From contig JAGFBZ010000863.1 of assembly GCA_018398805.1 (NCBI GenBank), positions 1,242,501 through 1,306,500 of the forward strand: a DNA stretch of 64,000 bases, in the 5' to 3' direction. A program made the position numbers and the translations under genes. The notes under the pieces were generated by a model. That model searched no databases and had not been told where the DNA came from. It saw only the letters and a program-made list of their open reading frames with translations. The stretch is from Hirundichthys speculiger (lineage: Eukaryota; Chordata; Actinopteri; Beloniformes; Exocoetidae). Shown here in pieces: positions 20,351 through 33,838 of the stretch; position 1 is the first letter of the stretch; every line of letters begins with the position of its first letter.

Positions 20351-23040
20351 AATTCCTTAGCTGATTGAAATTTAGTTGTGACTCAGCCAGACAAATGCTT
20401 CATCCTGTCACCTCAAGCATTTTTTTTCTTTGAAAGTTCTAGTCCTTTTTCTATTTGATTTCATGAGTTTCTGTTTGTGATTTGAGTTCGTAAAACAACA
20501 TCAAGTGGCCTGAAGAGTTTTTTTTTAATAGGAAGCAGTTATCTAATTTGTGAAACCACTGGATAAATAGGGAGTTCAAATTGGTGTGGCTTTAATGGCT
20601 GTGTTTATTCATGAAAATGGGGGCTATGCAATCATTTAGCATGTTTGAGATGTATTGAAAGGCACTAGATTACTGAATCGTAATCACATCAAGTTGAGGC
20701 AAGTAAAGAGACACCTCAACACTTGTTGAGTCTCAAGACAGCCACAGTTCTCTAATACTACAATCGGTGACAAAACAGACTCTATATAATATAGTAAAAG
20801 CTAACGTCAAGTCAATCTGAGAATGCTCTGAAATAAACCACTGAAAAGTGAACACATTGTGAAATTATCTTTATTTTGTCAGCAATAATATACGAAAGAA
20901 ACCTGTCCATTACGGCCTAGTCCTATGCTATGGATCTTAAGCAATTACTAAAACCCATCACATACCTGTTTGTCACTCAATACACATTAGATTTACAATT
21001 GCTCTGTTGCACAATTGCCCTTTTTCCATTTTGTCAACAGATTAATAAACATCAAACTCCAGAACAAGAGTAAAAGGCTGCTCAGCTTTCAGAGCTCGCA
21101 AACACTCTCCATCTAAAAGTTCTGTTTGGAATGCTGGTTATGTAATTGCTTTACCTTCCCCAGAGTTTCCAAGAGTTAACTACTAATCATGACTGGGGTA
21201 AAAAAGAAAAAAAAAAAAAAAAGAAAAAACCTCATTTGAAGATATTGCAAAAAAAAAAAAAGGTTGATTTGTGTTCCCTGTGTATCAGCACATTATCTTA
21301 AACTGATGCAGCATTGGTTTAAGTGTATCTGACTCGAGATATTCTTCTCCCTAATTAAGCTTGGTAGCATGTCTCTGTTTCTTTGAATCTTTTTTCCTTC
21401 CAACCTCTTCCAGGATGTTTTGCAACTCTGACCAGAGAAAAGGGGTTTAAGAGAGTTCCATTCCCTGGGAAACACTCTCTTGACGTTTGAATTTCAGCAC
21501 ATCTGATGTGAAACTGAGGGTCTGGCCTGACTGCCTGATCAGGTCACTGGAGCTTACCAATTAGAGCAGAGTAAATACTACAAGGGAGGGCCGCTTTATA
21601 TAACTTCTATCTTAACAAAAAAAAAAGTAAATATGCTGGTAAAATTGCACTTTACACGTCTGGGGACTATAACAACTTAATGACCTGTAATATCCCAGAA
21701 CTGTGGCCATCAATTAGAGTTGAGGCAATGTCAACGGCATTTGCATAGCATTTCTCTTGGTGTTTGGAATTTTCTAAAGCCCATATGAGAAAGCTACAGC
21801 ATTTTTATCAAGATGGGATTGTTACTGCAGATTCCACACTTAACTAGAAAATAGCGGTGATGTCCTTGGAGATGATAGCAGCAAGGGAGTCCTTAGTCTA
21901 CAGACGGGCATATTAAAGATGAATGTGGGTATATAAACCTGACAAGAAAGGGCAGAGTAACAAAACCCACTGAACAGCCAAGAGGGGCATTAATCGAAGA
22001 GGTATCAAGGAAGCCAAAAGTAACATTAAAGGAGCTCCACAGCTGAAATTGAAGTGTGAGTCTATAAGACAACCCTAAACCATGCACTCCACAAAACTGG
22101 ATTTTATACAAAAGTGGCCAGAAAATCCCAACTGCTTTAAAAAGAAAACACACACAGATACAAATACTGTCTGGGGTGCTGACTAAGAATGTGGACCATA
22201 CCCTGGTCTTGTGGTTCATTGTTTGCCCGCCTATTCATCTATTCATTGAAAAAAGTGGTGTCCATTATTGTAAAAATGGTTAAGAATCACAGATCTGGAT
22301 GAGGAAGCAAACAGAGCTCTCTCCATCACCAACCTGAGCTTGCAGATAAAGCAGAAGCTCACATGTGTCATAACTGCTGGAGAAACTTGTGTTCAACCTC
22401 ATCAAGCCTCACTGGTGCCTTACTGTCTTTGTATTCACAGCACAGCAGAGCAACACTCAATGCCAACAAAGACCAGCCTCTAACACTCACTTTGTATTGG
22501 TTGTGGTGCTCAAAATTTGCAGATACTAGGCAAAGGCATTAGTTTATGCTGCATAAATCTAACCTCATTCTGTGTATGTTACCAAGATATACAGTATGGC
22601 AACAGCAGAAGCAGGAGCTTGTATTCTTGTCCAGAGGGGGGAGGGAATGCAATAAGGAGAGAAGTCAAAAGTCAGTCTGTGTTGAAGCAGAACACAGACA
22701 TGCAGTCGTTCTGTGTTTCTGCATTCTAGCCTCTGGTGTCTAAACATTATTAAATGATACTATTGGAACTGTTGGAAGGAATTTCCCACATTATATATTT
22801 GCAGCATTCTGTAAAATTATGTGTAATATCCCAGGGTCCTATTATGAATTTCAAGCCATATTCATATGACATTTATCCACCTCTGTAATATTGCCTAAAC
22901 TATGGAACAACTTTTCTTGTAATGATAGTAATAACTACTCTATGCATTTGCAAATAGGGCTAAGGCAATTACTATTAGACTTTGCAGAAAATTCTCTGAT
23001 CAGCCTCCAAGCTGATCCAACATGCTGAAAAAGGAGTTCT
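20351..23040. other. Teneurin intron, no gene recognised
   Basis: A-rich runs at 21198-21260. The block at 21670-21800 (with ATCAATTAGAGTTGAGG and GGCATTTGCATAGC) is repeat-free and could be conserved regulatory sequence. Nothing coding is recognised. Confidence 0.5.
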
Positions 23041-23335
23041 GATGAAAGATTACTAGGAGATGTCTTCTAAACTCTTCATGGAAAGTCCTCCAGTGGCCGA
23101 GACCTTTGATAGTATAATTGAAGAAAAGGCTCAGAGTCACCTGAGTGTGCCAAACACTATGCTTTATCTAACAGGAAAGCTTTACGCTCTAATTTTAAAG
23201 ATACAGAGGGTGGCTGCCTCCTGTACCCATACTAGGAGTTGGTTCCTCAAAAAAGGATGTCTGATAAGCGAAGGCTCTGCCTCTCGTTCTACTTTTGGAA
23301 CATCTGGGAATCTAGTTTTTATCATTTATTGCAAT
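23040..23335 (-). mobile_element. L2-type LINE 3' fragment
   Basis: The plus strand shows AACAGGAAAGCTTTACGC, TTAAAGATACAGAGGGTGG, GAAGGCTCTGCCTCTCGTTC and TACTTTTGGAAC, the reverse complement of the C-terminal coding text of a common fish L2/Rex1-like LINE. Copies here and at 6190-6420 share landmarks but decayed independently. Confidence 0.6.
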
Positions 23336-25204
23336 AATTTTTAATTTGATACAATTGGAAACCTTTTCATCTTTTTTTTGTGTGTTTTTACCGGCAAAAC
23401 TTTGAGGTTTGAAACCTATCTGTGTAAATAGAGGTATGTATGTGTAGGTAAACTGAAGCCCACAAACAGTGGTTTGTGTTAAATTCCATCGCATTCAATA
23501 GGAAAGTGAAGAAGACAGAGAATAAAAGCAAATACAAAACAGAAAACAGAGCATGACACAGGAAGTAGATTGAAAGTTTCCGAAAGTGCAACAATGGTTA
23601 TTGGAGTTCAGATGAGGTGGAACTATGTCAACATGGAGAATAGGGGCACAGCCAGAGGCTGATGCACACAAAAAGACAAAGGGGGGAGGGGGAAGAATGA
23701 GATGGAGAAAGAAGAAAAGGGGACAGAATAGATCCTGTTCAAAGTAAAAGTCATTGGCAAATTGAAAGAGGTCAGCAGAAGAGTTTAGACTCATGTTTCT
23801 TGAAGCATGAAAACTCATTCCACCTCTGGACTCCAAACAAGAAGATGGGAGTGAGGCAGCTCTCTATCCCACTAACCAGTGATCTCTGCTCAGTGACCAA
23901 CACAGGGGAACTAGACATAGGACAAAAAGAACCAAAAGGACATAGAGGGATGGGAAAATTATGTGTTTTTGAAGGTGTGGTAGCTCCTTTTGAACACTGT
24001 TAGTATGACAGAAAAAAGAATGATACTTAACATCGCTCTGTTTTGTCATCCAAATAAAACTGCATAACTGCGCACTGATTCTTGTGAAATTGTCATTGTT
24101 AAAGGTTTAAGAAAGCCTACAACATTTGAAAGACCAATACAGTGGTGCACAACCCGCCTCATATGTGAGGATATGTGTGCCTTCATATCTCCTTCATATA
24201 TCCGGGATGGCAGTGCATTAGTCTGAGACTTCAAATACAGCCAACTTTGTAGAGAGGCTGACTGACTAATCTTCTTGTGCAAAACGTAGCTCAAACGTTT
24301 TCCAGAGATGCATCCATGGTAAAATTGTGTCACTTTGCTGTTAAATCGTAAGGCACATCAAAAACAGGAGCTACATTTGCTTCTTCTAAATCTGCATTTG
24401 TTGACAGGGTTCTGAAAATTCAACAGGCTCTGGAGTTTCTGGGCTCTGTTCCAGGAAGCCGAAAAACCACATTTCCAAATTCTATTTGAGATAACAGCTA
24501 AATATGCATCCATCCCACAGTGCATAGGCTTGGTCCAGATAATGTAATGACAGTAAATCAGAGAGAAACAAACCTTGTTAGAGGTAGTAACTAAAAAGTC
24601 AGAAAGAAAAAAAAAATCACCTGAAGAGAGCCAGTCATGTCTCTGGCTGGATAATGATTTCTTTATCATGATTACATAAAGTGACGTATATGACCCTGTT
24701 CAATGTAAGTGGTGCAATAAAGCACCATTTTTTTCTTTTCATTGCTCCAAAACACTTTACAATGTATTTCTCTTTCAGCTAATTAGACACACACTGACAC
24801 AAAGCTTCTTTTTTTGTATATCTGTGCTGCGTCACATTTTTTTTTTTTGGTGATAAATCAAACATATCAGGTGAAATGTTTAGTGTGTTTCCACCGAGGA
24901 CACTGTGATAAGAGACGGACTGGGAACTGAAGCACCAATCATCCAACTGGTAGTTTGTCCCATGTGTGCTCCTGTCACAGTGGCTGAAGATATACCCCAG
25001 ACACACTTCGCTGGCTGAGAGTCCATCAGTGAATCGCCACTTCCTCTGATCTGAATTCCACTTCTGCTGTTTCACTAAAATAGTCGGCATGCACACTAGC
25101 ATCATAAGGTAACCTAGATACAGACCTCAGCAAACCTGCCTTTTGGTTTTGTACATTGCACATAGAACATTTTTGAAAAGATTTTGAAGGGTTAATGCAT
25201 CTTC

Positions 25205-25806
25205 TAGAGTTTGAGTTTTAATCTGTTCAAATTTTGAGCACCAAAGTGACACAGGCCATGGCTTGAACTGGTCCACTGCAGTGAGAATGCACAGCCTATG
25301 TGTGGTACGTACTAAAGCTGTACCAATCCAACTTGTTCCAGTCTTGATACCAATATTGATGCCTGGGGTTTGTCTATCTAATGAGCTCTGTACCTCACAA
25401 TGTGGAGAAGACTAAATGCATTGAGCTTGACATACACATTTCTTTCCAAATTAAACAATAATTTAAGACAAAATGTAACAAAATACCCCAGATATAAATG
25501 TCATGAAGTTTTATTTTAGCAGCCTTCAAACTCAAAATAAAATAGAATCAAACTTAAATGAGTTTAATCATATATAACAGCTGAACCTGAACATACATGA
25601 AAACAAACTCTATGAAAATGTCAAACATCAGCAACAAATTTAAAGTAAAGGGATCAACTCATGGATCTATTTAATTTCACAGTGCCTGATCCACATATTA
25701 TTTGAACATGAAGATCGATATCTGATCCTAATATTGGATCTGTGCATCCCCAGTATACCGTATATACAAGGCGCCAGCTAAACCACTTGAGCTACCCAGG
25801 TCCCAA
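25205..25806 (-). mobile_element. tRNA-derived SINE, split between its A and B boxes
   Basis: On the minus strand, 25806-25753 reads like a SINE head: GGGTAGCTCAAGTGGTTTAG with a pol III A box (TAGCTCAAGTGG, 25783-25794) then GGCGCCTTGTATATA. The tRNA-like body resumes below 25312 with AGGCTGTGCATTCTCAC and a B box-like AGTTCAAGCC (25260-25270), then GGCCTGTGTCACTTTGG. The two boxes are now about 510 bp apart instead of about 45, because a hAT MITE lies between them. The SINE cannot be transcribed normally. Confidence 0.65.
25313..25752. mobile_element. Nonautonomous hAT MITE
   Basis: Termini TAAAGCTGTACCAATCC and (reverse complement) TGGGGATGCACAGATCC are imperfect inverted repeats, followed inward by GATACCAATATTGATGCC and, on the other side, ATCGATATCTGATCC. 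No coding content. The target duplication is unclear. Confidence 0.6.
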
Positions 25807-28800
25807 GTTCACAGCTCTGCATCCTTCTTAAGGATTCGGTATTGAAAGGTCCAGTTTTCAGGCACATCCTGCTACATACCACAGTGTTGTGGGGCATAAA
25901 CATTTAGCGGATGTCTTCTGGGCAGAAGGGAGATGCTACTCTGATTTAGTGGAAGAAACACAAACACTTTTTCAACATAGCAACTGTGCGATCAATCATT
26001 TCAGAACGATGTGCAGAGGCATGACTGTGGCAAGCCTTCCATGGTAGCCTCGAGCTTTGAGCCAATTTTATAAATCAGCTAGCGGCCATTTATTTTTGTC
26101 AGATAACTGGCAAGTTACACCCTGGATCATCACGTCTGTTTAATGGCAAGCCTGGGTTTATTTCACTTATTTCTGTTTTGTTTTGTTAAATGACATATTA
26201 TAACTTTAATTTTCACAACTATATGTACACAAACACAGTTAACAAGACAATATATGGAATGTCTTGGGCTCATGCTGTCTCCAACTACCGTAATTAGTAA
26301 AGTAAATCAAAGTAAATATAGTAATTACTGAGAAAACACAAGACTGAGTTTAAAAAAAAAAAAAAGAAAAGAAAAACCTACAGTAAAGGAAGACCCAGTA
26401 GCTTCCCTATTAATGACATGGCCACAACCTTCCCTATTAACAACATGGCCAGGAGGAATCAGCTAAAGGAATGACAAAGAGTGAGAAAGAGGGCACAGAG
26501 AGCTGACTTGGCAGGAGAAAATGAATTAGAGAATGATGGTGAGAGAGACGGAGAGGAAAGGGAGGGTGGATGAAGGGTCAGTGCGCCGACGCTACAATGA
26601 GGATGGAGAAATGTGGCAGACTGATGAGTGGTTCTGAAAAGGCTGCAGCTGTCAATACTGAAGAGGTGATTGCAAGACAGGACAGGAAACTTGGGGGGGG
26701 TGGTGATGGGAATATGAATATGACCTTCAGCAAGACAATGATGTCACCAGAAGATTTATCCACCTGCTTCTTTATTTAATTTAATTTAGTCAGTAAGCTG
26801 TATTATTGCAGTGGAAGAGCAACTTATAGGAACATACACACAAACAGTGCTGTGGGGCTGATGGGAATTCTGACTTTTTGCATTTCTTTATGTGAAATTC
26901 GTGGCCCATTATGCAGTGAAAACAATAACAAATTTAAATGCTTTAAAACAGACCTCTTTTTCATGGAAATGATGAATATTGAGTGGAAACATAAAAAATA
27001 TTTTAGAAAAAACCAGAGGGATATATATTTTTAGTTAATCTTAATGGTGGTGTTGAGAACGTTTCAAAAGTCTGTTTCTCAGCGTGGGGAGGACATAGTG
27101 GTGATGTTCAACTGTTACTGAGCAGACCAGAAAGTTAAAACTAATGAAAAGAAATAGCATATAATTTTCATTTCTGCAGAACTGTTTATCATACATTAGC
27201 CAGAAAAGTTGCTTCTTTCAGTTATTTCACTTGTTTCTGAGAAAATTGCTGTGATTTACAAATAGATATCATTAATGCTATTGTTAATGGCATTGAATTA
27301 ATGTCACTGCAGACACTTTCCAGGATTAAATGTGACTAACAGGATTACTCCGACTAATACAGCCGTTAAAATGGACTTGATATGTGCATTGTCAGTCAGG
27401 GTCAGCTGTTGTTGCAGACAGTGTGACTGGTTACTACTTCCCTCTTGCTCACAATTTCTTTTCGTGCTGTTGATATATCCTATTATGTTTTTATTTCAAG
27501 CTTATTTTTCTTCTTGTCCTATCGCCTTTCCTTTCCCCTAATACCTTACTGTCTATCACTTTTTCTTTCTTTCGCTTTGTGTCCCCTACTGTCGCTCCAT
27601 ATTTCTTCCCATTTAGCAGCAGCCCTAAAAAAAAAACATATTAAAGGACAGGACAAGAATTTATAAGTATGAACTCCTTCAGGAAGAGGGGGGTGGGTGA
27701 GGTGGTGGGTAGGAGGTGGCAGTGCAGCCTTGTGTGCAGACCTGTTGGGCCTCACTGAAATACAATATCAACTGTCCTTTTTTTAATAAAATTGCCATCC
27801 CTTTAGAAGGTCAAATTTGTGTTTTAAATGTTTAATATGACTTGTACTCTACTCGCCAACATCTCATGTTAAGAATTGCATTTTAGTTTTTTTTTCATGC
27901 ATTTAAGCTTATTTACAATCAGCCCCAGTAGCTTGTGAATTTGTTAACTAGGCAGAAGTGACCTCGTTTTTGTCAGGTAGGTACATAGTAGAGCAAATGA
28001 GTATGTGGTAGCACGTTATATACAACAGCCATGTGAGTTACTGGTTTTGTGGGTTATCTGCTGGCATTGCACATTTACAGTAGATACATGTATATCTATT
28101 ATAGTAATCATATTATATTATTTAAATAGAGATTTTCATAACATGTTGCTGTTTTTATTTTATTTTACTTTTTTGAACAACTTTAACTTTATGTAAGATC
28201 TAAAAATCAGTTTAAATTCAATGCTGTAATGAAACAAAACAGCACAAACTGAGGATGTTTCATACTTTTGCAAGGCACTGAATACAAGCTCTGTTTTGCA
28301 CATTTGTTTTCAAATATTTCTCATCTACTGTCCATTTATCGCCAGAGCAGAGGATTAACACATGCACGTGCACGCATCCACTTCACCCCCACCCCCTGCT
28401 CCCATCCTTTAACTCCCTTCCACTATTTTGTCTGGCTGTCTCTCTGTCTCCAAGACTCTTTGGATGGTGCCCGCCACTACATTTTGATTTACTTAAGTGA
28501 CTCCACTCCACAATCAGCCTCAGACATGAAGTGTGTGTTTCTGGTCTTGTCCTGTGTGTATGTTTGTGTGTTTCAGGCTTGAATTCCAACTACGAGCCTG
28601 ACATTCATTACCCTGATCAATGATTGTCTCTCTTCTCATCGCATCACATCTAATCTCTGGTCTTTGCTTTTCTCAAATGTATATTCTTGCAGTTTGACCC
28701 AGCTGTCTTTATTCTTTTTGTTTTCTTTCCATAGATCTTTGGTTTATCTTTTTTTGTAAAAAAAAAAAAAAAATCTAATTCCTTAATTTCCTCCTCCCTT

Positions 28801-30730
28801 TCTCTTGTTCCTCTCTCTATCATTGATCAAGTCTTGTGTTGAGCAATTTTTTTTTCTCCTCTAATCACACTCTCTCTCTTTCCTCTCTTTCATTTAGTGG
28901 CTCATTGATTAGTTCTGGTGTTGAGGAGAATTGGCGTACTTGCTCCCAAAGTAAAAAGCTCTAAGTGTAATTTGTGTTACTCTCTTTGCCTTGCTCTGAC
29001 TACCCCATTGCTCTCAGCATAGACGATATCAATAAACCCTGGCGTCATCCTGCCGCTGGCAAAGAAACTTGCCTTTTTTATGTTGCCTTTTCCGCTCCAA
29101 ACTGATTGCCTTGGCGTCTATTAAGACATCTAAAGGCTGGGCAGTGGGGTTTTTTGGCATTATTTTCACTCTCAAGTGGGGAAAAGACAAACTGTTTTTC
29201 TGGAAGAGAGGAAAGGTATCTCACTATGCTTGCATAGCTGTCTTAAAGCAAATGCTGGTTTTTGGTTAAAACATTTTACAGTGCTGTTATTTTCACTTAA
29301 CGACAGAGCGTGCTATTAAATTTTTATCATGAATTTGAAAATGAGAAAGAAATTAATGTAGCATGGGCAAATCCTTGTATACATGTGCAAATCCTCATCA
29401 AAGTTTCTTCTCTGCAAACTTACTGGGGGCAAACCCAAGTCAAAACTGAAACTGGGCCAGCTGTAATAAAAAAGAAAATCATTGTGTCTTTTTCAGGCAT
29501 CACTTATGTCTTTACCTCTTTAGTTAATCGTGTCAATAGTTTATTTGATCTGTGACAAGTGAAGAACCATTTGTTCCTGAAGCTGCTGTTGATCTGTTTG
29601 GCTGAAGTGCTTATTTAGGTCAGATTAATAGACATCCTTTATTAAAAATGCTCAAGGTAACCATTTTATTCTGGACACTGGTACAATACACAGCAAATGG
29701 ATTAGAAATACTTAAATATTCTCTGCTAGCAAATAGTTTTTGTTTGTTTGTTTGAAAGAAAGAAGAAAGAAAGAGAAAGAAAAAGAAAGAAATCCAATTT
29801 ACCATTTAAGAAATCTAAAACAACTAAAACAACTGCAGACTTATTTGTGTGTCTGTGTTTGAAATCAGAGGGTAAAGAGAGAGGGGGACAGGAAAGCCTC
29901 TTCTGGCACTCAAAATAAGCAAAAGAAGGCCATAAATTACCCTTAATTAAAAAAAAAAAACCATATAGTCATGAGAAGTAATATTTTAAGTGATCAGAAA
30001 CACATACTGACATTACAAATATTTACTGCACAACAAAATAAGCGCCATCACCTCACTTTATATTAAGTTTAAGCACTGAATGCTGTGTACGATCCTATTG
30101 TACGTGTAGTATTTATTACTATCTCCTTGAAAGAGAGATATATTAATCTTTCCCTGAAGCCTTTCTCATAATTCACACACAGTCCCACACATGGGTGTAG
30201 CAAAATTTCCCAACAACCGACTGAAGAAGCAATGAGACCAAATACTTAAAATAATAATCCAAAAAGTCTTATGGAAATTAACAGGAAGTCAGCTGTTTTG
30301 AAATTAAATGTGTGATTTTTGTTATTTCCAGACATTATATTTGAATGACCTTCTGAGGGTATAATCGGATTAACAAAATACTACTGCATCTACATTCAAT
30401 AAGTGAGTGATGTTGAATTACAAAGGTTTTGGATTTTTTGTATATCGTGTACTTGTGGAGGCCTGATGAATTTTTAAGATTTGACTTAAAAAGAAAAGTT
30501 GCTATAACACACACAAGGTGCAAACAAGTCACAACTGTATACTGTATTTTCTCCCGCTAACATGTCCTCTCTAATAACAGCTTCCTCCATGACTTTGACT
30601 AAATCTAAATGAAGCTAACTGACTGTGTATGTCTATGTACAGATATATAAATATAAAAACTAGACAGGAATCTGGAAAAAACATGACCCGTGGGTTTGTA
30701 CAGAGAGATTTTAAAGACTCTTTTTGCTTA
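25807..30730. other. Teneurin intron, no gene recognised
   Basis: Holds only low-complexity sequence: A-run 26350-26365, G-rich 27687-27720, pyrimidine-rich 28640-28890, A-run 28757-28772. The blocks at 27220-27330 and 28900-29150 are repeat-free and could be conserved non-coding. No reading frame has recognisable similarity. Confidence 0.5.
29741..29792. repeat. (TTTG)n then (GAAA)n-rich tract
   Basis: A short TTTG run followed by an impure GAAA/GAAAA purine tract. Confidence 0.85.
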
Positions 30731-30732
30731 AA

Positions 30733-30918
30733 CTATGTTCCTTGGTGGCTGAGTGCTGCATGATGAGAGGTCCTACTCGAAGCCCGCCGGCGGCCACTGC
30801 AGAAGCCAAGGTCCATGCGCTCATTGTGCCTATAACTGACTGTTGCTGTGAGCATGGCTGAACTGAGTTTTGTCCTCAGACACCACCAAACACAGCCACC
30901 ACTACCTAGCTGTGACAC
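30733..30918. other. Short GC-rich island of unknown nature
   Basis: CG-containing sequence (CCCGCCGGCGGCCACTGC) stands out from AT-rich surroundings. The minus strand is open for 61 codons, but the residues match nothing I recognise and flanking splice sites are unconvincing. Confidence 0.25.
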
Positions 30919-30919
30919 A

Positions 30920-33194
30920 CAGTCTAATTTATTTCACTTTGATTTGTTGTTCCCAGACTGCTGAACGCAAGCATTTTTTGACAAAATATACAATGGATAA
31001 GGCATTCATAAAACTTCATTTCAAGAATTGATAGTTTTACCTCAAAGCTCGATGTGTTGCCATGAGGCAGAAAGTTATCCAGCATCAGCTTTGGCAAAAA
31101 TGGCTCCATAGCGGGCCTGGAATAAAGTTTGACCAGCGTGTACACAAACATATTATGCCAAGACCTACCCTTTTGAGTGAAGCTGAAGTTGCATTGCATC
31201 CTACCTAAAAGGCCCTCAAGACCCCATAACCCATTAAAAAAATCTGTTCGGTCTGACCCTTAAACCCAACAGGAAGCCTGACCTTTTTTTTAAAAAAAAA
31301 ATTAGGCTAATTTTGCCATTTTTAGGAGCTGTATTTGAAAAGAACTCCTCTTAAAGCCAAAGCTTTGATCTGATCAGTATAATATATATTACACAGAAAA
31401 CAAAATAAACAGAAGACACTGAACTGCAAAACTTTTTAGTTCTGCTTTAAGAATGTGTGCATTACACACTTCATACATAATTCATACATGTTTGATTCAG
31501 TCATTGATCTCGTTGCTTCCACCCTGCTTACTTCACAGTGAAAACTGTGGATTTTTGCCAAACATACACAAATCCACTCAGCCACTGCCACAGCGTGAAA
31601 GACTGGACATTGTATGTGTGAGGGATAAAAAATGCTTGTCATGGCAAGACACTGGCACACTCCCACTTTGAACTGGCACACAGGCAAGATGATTCTGTGT
31701 ACCTGATGAAGCACTGCCAAACTGCAGCTTTTTCTGTGTGTTACAGCATGTTGTGAATAACGGGACTCATAGGGTTGAACAAAATGCTTTCTTCAAACTT
31801 AATGTTCCAGCACAAATTAGACTGGTAATGTCCTCTAAATGCTGCCTTTAAATCATCGTAACAATAGTTTGCATGAATGGGACTTGTCTAGTCATTCACT
31901 TTATATTCAGAGTCTCTTTTTTCCTCCTCGAAATCTGTGCAGCACAAAAGAAGAACTGGCTTTCACAAATGAAAAAAACAATATTATCCATGTATTTTGA
32001 AGCTTAAAATATATTAAGTGGTCGACCCAGTTAACAGGCCAAAACAATATTGCTTCATTTTCCTCTCAGTATTTTTACTCAAATGAGGAGTTGAAATTTG
32101 GATGCTGCACTTACACTGTACTGCCTCGCACAGAAAGGCGAACACGTATATGTTTGAAATTATATGCCAAGTGTGTCTCGCTGACTGTAGTTTAATTGAT
32201 TTTTACAAAGAGTTATAGATAAAAAGAAAATAAAAGTTTAGGAAGGTAAATATACGGATAGAGACAAAACAAAAGCATCTCAAGAAACAACAGGAGGTAC
32301 TGAGAGTGATATTTTAGATGTGTGGCTGAACATTGGTTGGTGAGGTCAGGCTGGGACTACTTTGGGAAAAGAGGACCACACACAAATCAACAAACACACA
32401 CATGCACAAGCTTTCAGCCATTTCAAGACCGTACTTCAGAGCTGTTTTTGATTATATTTAGATGGCAATGTTTATATGACCAGACGTCTGTCTCTCTGCT
32501 TCCATCACTCCGCGCAGCTGTCTTTTTTCTCACTATCTTTCCAGCTGTCCTCCTTTTTGTTTCCCTTTCATGCCCCCTTCTTCTGATGTAGTCTGATTTT
32601 AATTGTGGTTGTTGTAGTTCCTTTCTTCAAATCTTCAAAGTGGGTTTCCTGTCAAACTCCTTACTATAAGAAGTCTCATCCAGAGCCAGCCAACACAACT
32701 TTGACATCTGGTACTTGTCACCTTTTGCAGAGAAGCAGGTCTCAGATCAGCACTCTGCACTGAACCAGACCCAGCAGACCCAGCCCTGTGGCTCCAGTGG
32801 TTCAAATAACCAGAGTAAAGTTTCATCCTCAACTCTGAGCCTAACATGTGCCATGTGGAGAGACACAGGGAGCAGGCCTGATGGAAACCAGAGTAGATCC
32901 TAAACAGGCCAGGTTCAAGTCAAATAAACTTTTACAACCAAAATATGATTTAAAATGGCAGCTGTCTAAACTCGTGCATTCACCATTGAAACAACAATGA
33001 CAAATATAGCGTGGATAATTTAGTGTTTGGGAGAAAGCAAAGCCAATACTGATATTGCTGAATTCTCAATCAAGTTTTCTGTTTTTAGTTGTGGACTAAA
33101 ACCTTTTTTTCTAAATGCTAAGTTTTGTGCACTTATACAGCACTTTTCAAAGCATGAGTTTCTGATTAACTCACCATGAACAGCTTGTGTAAGA
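30920..33194. other. Teneurin intron, no gene recognised
   Basis: The segment 31200-31440 has the feel of a decayed DNA transposon (GGAGCTGTATTTGAAAAGAA then CTCCTC) but no termini were found. Otherwise featureless. Confidence 0.45.
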
Positions 33195-33200
33195 GCACAC

Positions 33201-33218
33201 GTGTGTGTGTGTGTGTGT
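33201..33218. repeat. (GT)n microsatellite
   Basis: About nine GT units followed by a GAAA-rich stretch. Confidence 0.9.
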
Positions 33219-33694
33219 TCGTGAGAAAGAGAGAAAGAGAAATGACAGCTATTGGCAGGATACTGGAAATAATTCTGTTTAAACTTCCGTACAACACTGC
33301 CGTCCACATATCTTAAGCAACCCCTGCCTTCATAAAGATCAAACAGGCCCAGCTCACAGTAGTCTACTGTAGAAGACATGTCGATGGCATGTCACCTTTT
33401 ACTACCAGCTGAATTGAGACGAAAACAAGGCAAAATAAGAGCAGATATCAGAATATTGGAGCATGTGGACAAATGTTGCTCAAGACCTCTTGCTACTGCA
33501 AGATATTTGTCCAGAGATGTAAAAGATGGAAGACTGTGTAGAAAGTTGCAATTACTAAATAAATTAACCAATCAAATCAAAGCAAAAAAAAAAAAAAAAC
33601 ATCTATGAAAATGTATTTGGTACAGCCACTGAAAAAAAAATCCCTATTGCAGTTATCTTTAAGGTTGATTGTAAAAGAAAAAGAATTTTCTAGT

Positions 33695-33732
33695 GAATGA
33701 ATGAATGAATGAATGAATGAATAAATAAATAA
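33695..33732. repeat. (GAAT)n/(AAAT)n microsatellite
   Basis: About seven GAAT units then three AAAT units, 100 bp downstream (on the minus strand) of the teneurin cassette exon. Confidence 0.95.
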
Positions 33733-33838
33733 AACAATTTGATATCTCTGTAATTAATCAAAATCTCGATAATATTAAAAATAAATCTGAAGAAATACCC
33801 TCTCACAGATTTCTAAAAAAGCAATGAAGGCCCTTTAC

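Noticed and set aside
23495..23836. 113-codon minus-strand open frame
   Set aside because: Translation of a purine-rich plus-strand tract; Phe/Leu/Ser-rich with no family resemblance.
25783..25794. tRNA gene
   Set aside because: Only an A-box head is present and the B box is displaced by an insertion; it is a SINE, not a functional tRNA.
31200..31440. Possible additional DNA transposon
   Set aside because: Resembles repetitive fish sequence by eye, but no terminal repeats or target duplication could be found.
32715..32903. Possible plus-strand exon with acceptor-like CACCTTTTGCAG
   Set aside because: Wrong strand for the host gene, weak donor (GTAAAG) and no recognisable protein.
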